Below are positions 47,801-57,560 of a stretch of DNA of 64,000 nt, in pieces; within the stretch, counting starts at the first letter, position 1; each line of letters opens with the position of its first letter. Below the pieces are notes generated by a model. That model did not search any database. It saw only the letters and a list, made by a program, of their open reading frames with translations, and had not been told where the DNA came from. The position numbers and the translations under genes are program-made. The stretch comes from Isoetes taiwanensis (lineage: Eukaryota; Streptophyta; Lycopodiopsida; Isoetales; Isoetaceae): positions 374,001-438,000 of the forward strand of contig JAJEKV010000260.1 in assembly GCA_021234155.1 (NCBI GenBank), read 5' to 3'.

Positions 47801-47940
47801 GAGTCAAAAGTGACTTTATATCCTAAGTCAACAAGCTGACTTACAGAAATCAAATTTTTAATAATTACTGGCACACACAAAACTTCTTCTATATTCGCAA
47901 TCTTCCCATCCAAATCTTCAAGTTGTAATAGCCCTTTGCC
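44900..47940 (-). pseudogene. Ty1/copia pol (integrase, reverse transcriptase, RNase H)
   Basis: One uninterrupted frame of about 1010 codons runs down to the MULE. It continues the gag frame after a TAA at 47941-47943. In order: the pre-integrase HHCC motif (H-x3-H...ICEGC), the integrase core with HTDLCGP, IRSDRGGEY and PQQNGAAERKNRT (D, D, E), a long acidic linker, RT with KWIFRIKQNPDGTRKYKARL, HHMDVKTAFLNA and the YVDD box, and RNase H with YSDADWGG, SSAEAEY and TDSQS. Catalytic residues are all present. At the C-terminus the frame runs four codons into the MULE and stops at 44878. The native end lies beyond the MULE, with the frame resuming at 42119 and stopping at 42086. It makes the cDNA and integrates it; only the MULE, the stop and the N-terminal gag shift keep it from being intact. 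Confidence 0.95.
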
Positions 47941-49107
47941 TTAGATTTCAGTTAAGGCTCCATTTCCAACTTGAATTTGCTTAGAGTTTGTTGGGGACAA
48001 ATTTCTAAGCAACTCAGCTGACTTTACAACTGATCTTTCAGCTCCAGAATCAACTACAAGCAGATCAGAATTATCAGCATTATATTTTTCATGAATAACA
48101 GCAAAAGTATTGGTTACCTCATCATCTTGATCACCAATCTCAACTTTGCTTTTCTCCTCAACTTCTCTAGTCAAATATGCTTTTTCAGTGTTTCGTCCTC
48201 GACCTCTGTTTGAACTTCCTACCCTTTCCCTTCCAGATTTCTTTGGAGTAGGGCATTTTGCAGCCATATGCCCTCTCCCTCCACAATTAAAGCAATTGAA
48301 CTCTTTTTCCTTTTTTAATTTTGGACACTCACTTTTATAGTGCCCCTGCTCATGACATTGATAACAAGTAACTTTATCCTTCTTTTTAATGAATAAAACT
48401 TCAGGATTTTCTTGATTTTGCCTAAGAATCTTTTTCTGTTCCCATTCTGTCCTGAGAAGATTCTCAGCCTCTTCCTTGGATCTACAAGTGTTTCTTACAA
48501 ATAAAGCCAAGTTTTCATTCTCACTTATGGCTCTAGAAATTTGAAGTACCTGACTCCTCTCAGAAATAATGGTACCTGCTCCTTCCAGATCAGCTATCAT
48601 ATTGTCAAATTTGTTGAAGAACTCAACTACATCTTCTTCTTCTCTAAGTTTTAAATTTCTCAACTCATTTTCAAGTAAATCCAATTGTGAGGATGTTTTT
48701 TCTTCATAATGACTCAAAAGAAATTTCCACATGTCCTTAGGACTAAGAGATCTGAGTTTCAATCTAATAGTAGGACTGACTTTGCAAGAAATAATACCTT
48801 GAGCCTCCTTGAGTTTTGCTTGGATTGATTTCCCTGCACTAACTGCTCCAGCCAGGTTACTTGTACCTGTACCTGCTGCACCTTCTGCTGCACCAGCACC
48901 TTCAGAAATTTGTCCTGCTCCTCCTGCCACTGATTCTGCTGAGCCAATTCTGACCAAACCCCCAGTGCTAACTGCTAAGGTACTGGTAGGATTTACCAGT
49001 TCCCACAAGTCTTCTACCTCTAGGATGTGGATCATGGCATCACACTTGGAAACCAGGTCCACCCTTGTAGACCTCCACCTGATTCAGAAGACTGCTAGAC
49101 ATATCTG
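47941..49107 (-). pseudogene. Ty1/copia gag and protease
   Basis: The main frame is 49062-47941 (373 codons). It has a UBN2-type capsid region (YEEKTSSQLDLLENELRNL), two CCHC knuckles (CYQCHEQGHYKSEC, CFNCGGRGHMAAKC), a basic linker and the protease active site VVDSGAERSVV, ending at TAA 47941-47943. A Gly/Ala/Ser-rich insert (GGAGQISEGAGAAEGAAG) near residue 60 is unusual. An ATG at about 49104 starts another frame (MSSSLLNQVEVYKGG), so the true N-terminus is probably frameshifted near 49065. The capsid packages the element RNA. Confidence 0.85.
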
Positions 49108-49109
49108 TA

Positions 49110-49122
49110 GGCTCTGATACCA
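49110..49122 (-). promoter_or_regulatory. Primer-binding site of the copia element
   Basis: Minus-strand TGGTATCAGAGCC, one base from the LTR end, is the standard complement to initiator tRNA-Met. Confidence 0.9.
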
Positions 49123-49123
49123 C

Positions 49124-49889
49124 TGTTAGAAAATGATAACCTTAGAGAAATGCCTAGCACAATATCTTATTTCCTCTAATCACTTTGCTTATGAACATTC
49201 AAGCTTGGGAGCCACAATATGGTCACTAATCCCAACTTGATCAAAGCAAGTCAATCACAAACAATCACAAACAACTTCCTCTAGAAATAAGAGTGAAGCA
49301 AATATAAGCACAAAATATCCTTTGAGTGCAAACACACAATATTCAAATGTAGCTAAATGGTTAAAACCATTAGGAAACCTTAATGAACAACTAGCTTAAT
49401 TGCTCATCAGAAGCTATGGTATTGACCGATATCTTTGTAGCTAGGTTGGTTGACCGTGGGCTTCTTAGCAAAAATCGTCCTTCAAATGATCTTCTACGAT
49501 TGCCGAATGATCTTCTGAAGCCGTGCCTTCCTAGTCCCACCTTCCATTTCATATATACATGTAAATCCAGCGGTGCAGGAGGAGATCGAACTGCTAAACT
49601 GGGAAGAACTCACTTGGAGATATATCCCACAGGCCTAGTCATGATATCGGGACTTTTTCAAACCATTGAAACCTAGATTTCATAAACAATATAATCTAGG
49701 TTTCATCTCGAGTTACACCTTCAAACCATAGTTTAACATTTTAATATCAACTCTATAGTTCAACCATAATCTTAGCATTAGGTATCAATCATTTCTTGCT
49801 TCTTGATCCTTGTAGAACATCACAGACATCATAGTTAGGCAGACAAATAGATGCATCATTGTCAACTATAAGCTGAACAAATATTAACA
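49124..49889 (-). repeat. Copia LTR, right copy (5' LTR of the minus-strand element), 766 bp
   Basis: It is the partner of 41312-42069. It contains the element promoter in the family; no specific box is assigned. Confidence 0.95.
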
Positions 49890-49894
49890 CCAAC
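49890..49894 (+). repeat. Target-site duplication CCAAC (right)
   Basis: Partner of 41307-41311. Confidence 0.9.
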
Positions 49895-50160
49895 ATATGA
49901 TTTGGAAATGCTTGCAATTGTGCATGCCTTGAAGTTATGGAGGCGATCTTCTAGGTAAGAAATTTCTTCTTAAAACAGATCATCAAAGTTTTAAGTACTT
50001 CGTAGTGCAACCTCAACTAAATTGCCAAAAGCGATGGATGCAATTACTGCAAGAGTATGATTTTACCATAATGTATCATCTGGAAAGGATAACGTAATTG
50101 CAGATGTGTTATCTCGACGATCATATTGTGATGCAATCAGTGTTGCCATTAATCAGTGGG
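49890..50160 (+). pseudogene. Ty3/gypsy RNase H, second part
   Basis: After the duplicated CCAAC the gypsy frame continues (YDLEMLAIVHALKLWR), the usual RNase H sequence after the PAEQNYPT block. Degenerate sequence then leads to KDNVIADVLSRR (50090-50130), the end of the domain. Confidence 0.85.
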
Positions 50161-50389
50161 ATAGCAACAGTTGCTCCAAGAAGATCCTCATTATCAACCT
50201 ATAATAGCAGCGCTAGAGTAGGGTGTAAACAAAAACCCTTATAAGTTGGAAGAATCTCTAAGTTATTTTATCAGAATCGATTGTGCATACCCGATAATGT
50301 AAAGCTTAAATAGCAAATTTGGAAAGAAGCTCGTGACAGTCCAATATCAGGTCATTCTGCAATTTAGAAAACTCTTCGCAAAGTTGGCA

Positions 50390-50982
50390 AGCAGAGGAGA
50401 TCCTAAATTATGTGGCTAGATGTCTATCATGTTAGAAAGTGAAAGTTTCTTATCAAAAGATTGCCGGTGAATTGCAACTTGTGGATATTCTCGATGCAAA
50501 ATGGGATATCTGTATGGATTTTATTGTGGGCCTACCCAAAACTTGAGGGGGATATGATTCCATGTATGTAGTAATGGCTTGTCTCACTAAGCAAAATTAT
50601 GTCCACCAAAACTATGGCCACTACGGCAGATATTGCTAAGAGTTTCATCAAAGACGTATTCCGTCTGCAAGAAATGCCTAAAGTTATCATGTCTGATCGA
50701 AACTCGTGCTTTGTTGGTCAGTTTTGGCAAGCCTTGTTCCACGATATTAGGACCCAGTTGCGAATGAGCACCACATATCATCCTCAGACGGATGGCCAGG
50801 TGAAAAGAGTTAACCAGGTCATCGAAGACATGCTCCGGATGTATATGCCAGAACATCCACACTTTTGGGAATCCTATTTGTACTTAGTTGAATTTGCCTA
50901 CAATTACATGAATCAGGACTCCGTATTTGAGGAAATATATGGACAGGAATGTAGATATCTATTAACTTGGTGTAGTCTGTAG
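50390..50982 (+). pseudogene. Ty3/gypsy integrase core
   Basis: The first part is degenerate (MDFIVGLPKT-like stretch at about 50515-50545). The open frame 50599-50982 has KVIMSDRNSCFVGQFWQALF (second catalytic Asp) and YHPQTDGQVKRVNQVIEDML, where the normal catalytic Glu (Q-V-E-R) is Lys. It is inactive. Confidence 0.85.
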
Positions 50983-52450
50983 TGTGAAGTAGATTTATTT
51001 CAGGTCATGGAAGAGGACAATGGAACACATCTCATAATCATTAGATATAATATTGCTACAACACAGAATGAGAAGAAACGATATATAGATAAAAGAAGAA
51101 GGTCCCTAGAATTCTAAAAAGACGATATGGTGTTCCTAAAATTAATCCCAAGCAGGGTACCTTGAAATACAAGAAAGCTGGAAAACTGGCATCTAGGTGA
51201 AAAAAACCTTATGGACGAACAGAAAATGAGGAGAATTCTAAGAACTCTATGCTTCTCATTGGGTTGCATTAACAGATTCAACGTGGCTAAACTTCGTGCA
51301 GTTTTATTAGCAGATCAGAATGCCTATTTGGCTTATCATGTAAGTCCAGACCCTGCCACATCTTCTTGCATTACATTAACCAGGAACAAGTATGCCAAAA
51401 ATTCTTTATGATTGTCCACCATTTAGGGACCACTAGAATGTCTCGAACATGTAAAAGACTGGATAAAAACCCTGCGATTGATGATCACTACGAACTAAGA
51501 AGAGTTGTAACAATGCACGCCCTAGCTACTGTGTCATGAATGGAGAATTATTTTAGAGAAACATGTGAAACGTTGCTAATATCAACATATATCATTTGAT
51601 ACACAACATCACAAAAGGGATGTCTTCCAAGGATATAAAAAGACATGCATTTAGTCCAGCACATCTCTTTCTCTTACTCACACTTTACTAGATTGTGGAA
51701 AAATGAATTTAGTCTTGTCAAAATTCCTCGGAGACATAGAATGTTTGTGTGCTCAAGGTGTTTAGAATTAAAGAGTCAAAGAGGGTCTGCAAAGATAGAG
51801 GTCGAAAGAAGTAAGTTAAAAGTTCTTTATTCTCACACTTGCTCATAGAATTATTTTGACTTGATTTTTACAACAGATATTATGCAACAGAACCTTGCTA
51901 GATACTGTGAGCAATAAGCAGCCAAGAGAAGGAAGCTTGTTAAGCACAGAAAAAAGCTCTTGACACTGCAGTTTGAAGAATGTAGAGCATATTCCCTTCC
52001 ATCAATGCCCTATATCCCATTAGTTTTATTAGATGAGCGCTTGAAAGTACTGTGAGTTGCTTTTGCCATCTCCACTAAAAGGGACTGAGATTTTAGACCT
52101 TAACAGTCCTACAAGAAAGAGTAACTTCTGAATAATTTCAACGTCATTTGCTTTCCAAAAATGCCACAAACACGTCTAAAACTGCCATCAAACAAAGTAG
52201 TTATAATGAAAAGAAGATTGATGCCAAACCCTAGCACTGCCAATAAAGGGCCAGAATTGCTAGGCAATTATTCTCTACTAAAACAGATTAATCACATATA
52301 AATTATACACCAAAAAAAAGTTTCCAAGAGCCCAAAATCATTCAAATCAGATATTGGAATCAAAAGTTAACATGAATGGGGCTGAAACCCTAGGCGCCAT
52401 CACCAGCGCCCTTCAGCCAAAATACGCTATCGCAAACGATGAACTGCATC
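50983..52450. other. Gypsy tail, then unassigned DNA
   Basis: Up to about 51200 the sequence still resembles the gypsy C-terminal domain (DMVFLKLIPSR at about 51124). No 3' LTR matching 37368-38153 could be seen; TGTAACAATGCACGCC at about 51508 is a weak candidate for its start. The rest holds no recognised gene. Confidence 0.4.
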
Positions 52451-52468
52451 ACCAAAATTGGAGATAGT

Positions 52469-53390
52469 TCATATCATCATAAATAGAGATAGTTCAAGCA
52501 CTCTTGAAATGTAAATCATAAGAATCAAAGCCAATATCTCCCTAACCCTTAAAGCACCAGAGCTCTTCACTAGAGGATCATGATACGCGCCAATCCACAC
52601 TCGACTGTCTCCGTCTATTGATTTCATTGCAGAGAGGCATGGGTTGAATTGATCCCGAGATACAAAGGCCACTAGCCAATAGAGCTGTTGGTCCATTAGG
52701 ATGCTTATCTGATCAAAGAATGTTTTGTAATCTTCCCAGCTCCACTTCTTTACGTTCCTGAAGTAGGATAGCTAACTAGTCTTGCTGATGTAACTACTAC
52801 ACCCACACACATGCCTTGAGGACTCACCTGATAGCACTAGAATTGTTTGCTCTCTTGCTCGGATCACCTTCAATATGTTCGATTACCTTGGCCACCAGGT
52901 TTTGTAGTAGGATATCTTTTTCACCTTCTTTATGGCTTCCTACCCATGCCAAAACATTATTGGCGAATATGAATGGCAGGCTCTCTGTGAATATAAGATA
53001 TTGTTCCCTTAATTCTCCTACAGTCTGAACTTTCATTTTCTTCACATCTTTGCTTCTTAGCTGACTGTGGAGAGCTTTCATTCTGCTTACATTTCCTAGG
53101 AGGAGTAGGCTCCATCAATTTCAACCGCCTCGTGCCAACATCTTCTGATGAGTCTCTTTCTAATGTCATGACACTTGTAACTTGAATGGGCCTGGACATA
53201 CCTTGAAAACCTGCATTCTGGAGGAAGTCAATGCAGAAGTTGAAGCATTGGCAGGAAAGCAGGTCTTCTACCCTAGATTTATCAAGACATGGAGGCCCAG
53301 TTTCCGGACATTTTGCAAATGTTTGAAATGTATAAGTAGCATCATAGAAATACTCGTCTCTTTGCTCTTGAAAGGTAGGTAAAAAAAACT
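52469..53390 (-). pseudogene. Multi-exon gene remnant of unknown function
   Basis: On the minus strand an acceptor-like TTTTTTTTACCTACCTTTCAAG precedes an exon from about 53358 that reads DEYFYDATYTFQTFAKCPET, CLDKSRVEDLLSCQCFNFC and DFLQNAGFQGMSRPIQV with clustered Cys. After a frame change near 53040 it reads VGELREQYLIFTESLPFIFA and ends in a GTGAGT donor at about 52828. A further exon (about 52770-52469) reads KKWSWEDYKTFFDQISILMD and VWIGAYHDPLVKSSGALRVR. The Cys-rich part looks well conserved, as from a real gene, but I do not recognise the family. The frameshift and the missing upstream part suggest a pseudogene. Confidence 0.45.
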
Positions 53391-53950
<560 letters not shown>

Positions 53951-53993
53951 TATTACATCTATGGGAGGCCTCAAGGCCTATTAGACGACAATT

Positions 53994-54955
53994 TTAAATG
54001 TCATTATAAAACAATAGATGAGTTTCTGAGTCCTCATCTAGCTGATCACTCTCACTCAAACTGTCATTATCATCAACATTATGATTATGCATACAAACTT
54101 CTCTATCTTGTAAAAGCTCAATCAAATACTTCCTAATATATCCCCATTTAGGGTTAAAAAGGTTGGTGTCTTCGTAGTATATTCCAAACTTATCACGTAA
54201 TACATTGTATGCCGTACATCAAAGCAATGCATGATCCTCATCCTCTACTTTATCTTCCCCACATATTTTACAGTATCTTTGATCTCTAGGAATAATATGT
54301 CCCCATCTACCCACTTCCACACCTAAATGATGTGAACTGCTTCGAATCCCACGCAAATAGCATGTCTTTTTTGGATAGAAATATTTTCCCTCAGGTGCCC
54401 TGCCATTTCCAATGTGGGGTTAATATTCTGCTTATACAAAATCATTTTGGTCTTGGGTTATGACCACATCTTCTTATCTACCTTCCTGGATATCCATTAT
54501 CTTAAATCAGATTTTACTAAGACCACTTCATCCCATTGTATATCCCATTTATTGAGCCACTTCTTGACATCTTGAAATAAACCATTCTCCTTGCTGGCTA
54601 ACAAAGCCCTACGTGTAATTCTAGTGTCATCCATGAGTAGCACCTTCTTAAAATACGTAATGCATCTAAGGATTGCTTCCCCTTCCAAAGGCATGAGACC
54701 ACATTCTGCTAACATCATAGAGTAAGGGGTTTGGGCTTTAACTCCTAATTCCAGTCTCAAAATTTTTTTAAGAACTGCTCAATATCATCCCATAAGCATT
54801 GTGGCAAACCTGGTCCCCAAATTTCACATCCATATAAGAGTACGCTCTGCACAAGTGACTGAAAGAGTCTCACCTTAAGATTCCATGACCAAAGGTGTGT
54901 TCTCCTACACATGCTCTGCAATGCATATAAAGCCCTTTGTCCTCCATCAATTCGT
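53994..54955 (-). pseudogene. LINE-2 ORF2, C-terminal part
   Basis: From right to left: QRALYALQSMCRRTHLWSWN, VRLFQSLVQSVLLYGCEIWG, LELGVKAQTPYSMMLAECGL, RCITYFKKVLLMDDTRITRR and KWLNKWDIQWDEVV, then a Cys/His zinc-binding block (RYCKICGEDKVEDEDHALL, stop, CTAY) and an acidic tail ending at 53994. This is the RT C-terminal/thumb and CCHC-like module of L1-type LINEs. The stop inside the Cys/His block and two frameshifts inactivate it. Confidence 0.8.
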
Positions 54956-55337
54956 TGTGTGATGCATGCATTCCATCTATGATTCTTGCGGCTTGGTTAG
55001 TGTGGCTGATTTGGAAGCGGAGGCGGTTGTGGATCTTTCGGGGGGATTCAAAGAACTTGCCCTCTTTGATTCCTCGACTCAGGTACAAGCTATTTCAAAG
55101 CTTTCTGGTGTTCCCGGGATTAGTAGAGCGGAAGTTTGCCATTTGGCGGGACTTCTTGGGTGTTGTAGATGGTGATGGTCGGTTTGTACAGCAGTAGAAT
55201 TGCAGTTTTTCTATGAGTTTGTTGTGGAGTGTCGAGGTATCGTTGTCTCTTTGGGGCAGTTCTCCTTCCTCCTCACTTGCTTTGTAACATTACCATTCTT
55301 TTAATATATTGATGACAAAGTTCTTCAAAAAAAAATT
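54956..55337 (+). mobile_element. LINE-3: short 5'-truncated LINE 3' fragment
   Basis: Plus-strand sequence with codons for WLIWKRRRLWIFRG, as at the end of plant LINE RNase H/zinc-domain ORFs, then TTTGTAACATTACC, TTAATATATTGATGACAAAG and a tail TTCTTCAAAAAAAAA ending at about 55337. It interrupts LINE-2, and the RT segment that should lie at the junction (with the YADD box) is missing, so the insertion came with or followed a deletion. Confidence 0.6.
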
Positions 55338-55565
55338 CTTAAGCAACTAATCCTCTAAACCATCAATAAAAAGTCCAAACAATGTGGGGGATAGCGGACA
55401 TCCCTGTTTGACCCCAAGATTACTTTCAACATGGTCCTGGATATCCAATGAAAATGGTAAAGATAATTGCACAAGCACTTTTTCATACAGAACTCGGACT
55501 GCATCTCTAAGCTCCTTGGGCACCTTCAACTTATCCAATCTTTCCCACAATTGGTCACGTATCCG
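55338..55565 (-). pseudogene. LINE-2 ORF2, central RT part
   Basis: RDQLWERLDKLKVPKELRDA, VRVLYEKV and LGVKQGCPLSPTLFGLFIDG are RT motifs following the VDFKKAFD block at about 61350. It sits exactly between LINE-1 (right) and LINE-3 (left). Confidence 0.9.
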
Positions 55566-55570
55566 GTGTC

Positions 55571-55955
55571 GTGTGCTAGGGTTTCTGCGGCAGCCCATAG
55601 ACACTTTGACGGACTGTATCTCTCACATCCGGTGTCAGATTTTCATGTGCTTGGGCTTGTTGGAAAGCTGGTTCAGAGAGCTTTCCAACGGTGTATGGTA
55701 CTTGCATGCTTGTCTTTGTTTCAGTGCTCAAATCTGCTGTTTTCCGGGCTGTGTGCTAGGGTTTCTGTGGCAGCCCATAGACACTTTGACGGACTGTATC
55801 TCTCACATCCGGTGTCAGATTTTCATGTGCTTGGGCTTGTTGGAAAGCTGGTTCAGAGAGCTTTCCAACGGTGTATGGTACCTGCATGCTTGTCTTTGTT
55901 TCGGTGCTCAAATCTGCTGTTTTCCGGGCTGTGTGCTAGGGTTTTTGTGGCAGCC
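55571..55955 (+). repeat. 180-bp tandem monomers at the 5' end of LINE-1
   Basis: Monomers start with GTGTGCTAGGGTTTCTG at 55571, 55751 and 55931; the first two are full length (180 bp, very few differences) and the third stops after about 25 bp. Because 180 is divisible by 3, long repetitive open frames appear here. They resemble the promoter monomers of some mammalian L1 5' untranslated regions in layout, not in sequence. Confidence 0.9.
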
Positions 55956-57560
55956 CTTCTTCTTCCTTCTTTGAGAAGTATAGCCCTCGCCTGATGCCGT
56001 TGTTGGTCTTGGCCACGCGGTGTTGAAAGGTGTGTGTTGTACTCTTATTGAAGGTTACGAGAATGTTTTACTAATTCATACCCTAGTTCCTGATGGTGTT
56101 GTTGATGAAAGTCTGACACCAATATAGGGATTGGCGTATGTTTTAGTAAGTATTCGAAAGGGTTTCCGATTGACTAGCCCAAAAGGTGCTTCTGCCAGCG
56201 TTCTTGAGCCCCCAAATTCAATTCTAGGCACCCTTTCCGCAGCCCAGAGATCCCTCAAACTTTGGGAGTCATGGCCACAGAAGATGGGCGGCCTCAGGAA
56301 ACCCAAAGGCGAGGGCCCGGCGCACAAACGGGTCCCGTCAGCCATCATGGATGGGGAGAGTCATCCTCCATGAAGAAGGAGGCTGGGGCTAAGGCTAAGG
56401 CCCCCCCTCAACAGGCCAGCCCGGCGGAAGGGATTAATTGCTCGGACCACATAGGAACTCCCCGCCCAAGCAGAGAATTGGAGCCACGCCAAAGCGGGGA
56501 ATGGAGGCTAACAAAGGCTCGTGGATTGAGGCTAACGATGCCCTACCGGGCCGGCATGGCAATGGAGATGGAGTCCCGGCATCCCATGTGCTCAAAAAGG
56601 CAAATCGGGTCGAAGAACCGTATCACAAAGCTTGGAGACCAAGAGACGCCGCATGTGGAAGATGGCCTTGGCCTTGCACACCCCGGCGGGGGCCAGGCCG
56701 GGGAGGTTGCCGACATGCGGGCCCGCCCAGACTCGGTGGTTCATCACTCGACACCATGACACACAGAGAGGGAGCGCAATGCGGAGAGGCGATGGTCACG
56801 CCGGCTGTCCCCGGCCGTCAGGTAGAGCGCACCACCACCATGGCACGGAGCACAGTCGCTCTTGCGCATGACCCGCATACGCCTCGTGATCTTCGTGAGT
56901 AAGATTGGGAAAGCCCGCCCCTCGACGCCGCAGTCGGGCTCGGCACGCCCGCCACCGTATTCTGGAGCCCAGTGGGTCAGGGCAACCATCCACACGCATG
57001 CAGCCGTGGTCTCCCTACCGAGGTTCATAGTCACCGCAGTTAGCGCAGCGTGAGATGGCTAAAGAAGTAGGCTCCTCGCAAGAGTCGGTTCCCACTTCAT
57101 TGGTCGGTGAACGCTGCTCGCACTGGGCTATCCCGCCACGTACTTCCATCGCCGACAAACCACGCCCCAAGACTGCTGCCCCCACCCATTACCCAAATAC
57201 CCACGCTTTATCCCAGCCTACCACCACCACCCCAAAGATAGACTCTCCTACCTTTGGACCCGCAGTCGCTTAACCTGAGCGCGAAGTGAGAGGCCAACTG
57301 GTAGTTCGAGGTATGCCGAGCAGCAGGGGGAGAGTTCGGCCCACAACATCCGAACACACATTCTCGACGGATGACATTCCGGGGCGATTCACATTTCTCG
57401 AGCAGCAGCGGCATGATGGGGCTCAGCCGCCGAGCCGGACCGCATTGTCATATTCCGCGGTTGCGGATGCAGTGCGTGATGCCATATTGCGTCGGGGCCG
57501 GATGTTGAAGGGGACATCCCCGTATGTGGACCGGGACCTCACACAGCGGGAGAGCCTGTG
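55956..57560 (+). pseudogene. LINE-1 5' leader and ORF1 region
   Basis: A T/C-rich leader is followed by GC-rich sequence with several shifting frames (56262-56759, 56438-56902, 57055-57273, 57286-57561), rich in Pro, Arg, Ala and Gly. No RRM or zinc knuckle could be read, so the assignment as ORF1 is positional only. Confidence 0.45.

Larger units (their letters stand above)
41312..49889 (-). mobile_element. Ty1/copia retrotransposon, 8578 bp including a MULE insertion
   Basis: Flanked by CCAAC duplications, with two LTRs, a tRNA-Met primer-binding site, a purine tract and gag-pol in the order gag, protease, integrase, RT, RNase H on the minus strand. Without the MULE it is about 5.8 kb. 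LTR similarity and a pol frame nearly without lesions suggest a recent insertion. It lies antisense to its gypsy host element. Confidence 0.95.
37368..51420 (+). mobile_element. Decayed Ty3/gypsy retrotransposon, carrier of nested insertions
   Basis: The gene order is gag (from ATG 38293), zinc knuckle, protease, reverse transcriptase, RNase H, integrase: the order of Ty3/gypsy. Two insertions split it: 40829-41127 (13-bp duplication) and 41312-49889 (5-bp duplication). The frames pick up exactly across both. Multiple stops and frameshifts plus lost catalytic residues show it is long dead. Its right end is not defined. Confidence 0.8.

Noticed and set aside
51508-51560. TGTAACAATGCACGCC as the start of the gypsy 3' LTR
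   Set aside because: After the first bases it does not follow the 37368-38153 sequence, so pairing cannot be supported by eye.
55384-55994. Two long plus-strand frames with a 60-residue repeat
   Set aside because: The repeat is the 180-bp LINE-1 monomer read in two frames; a non-coding promoter-like unit is the simpler explanation.
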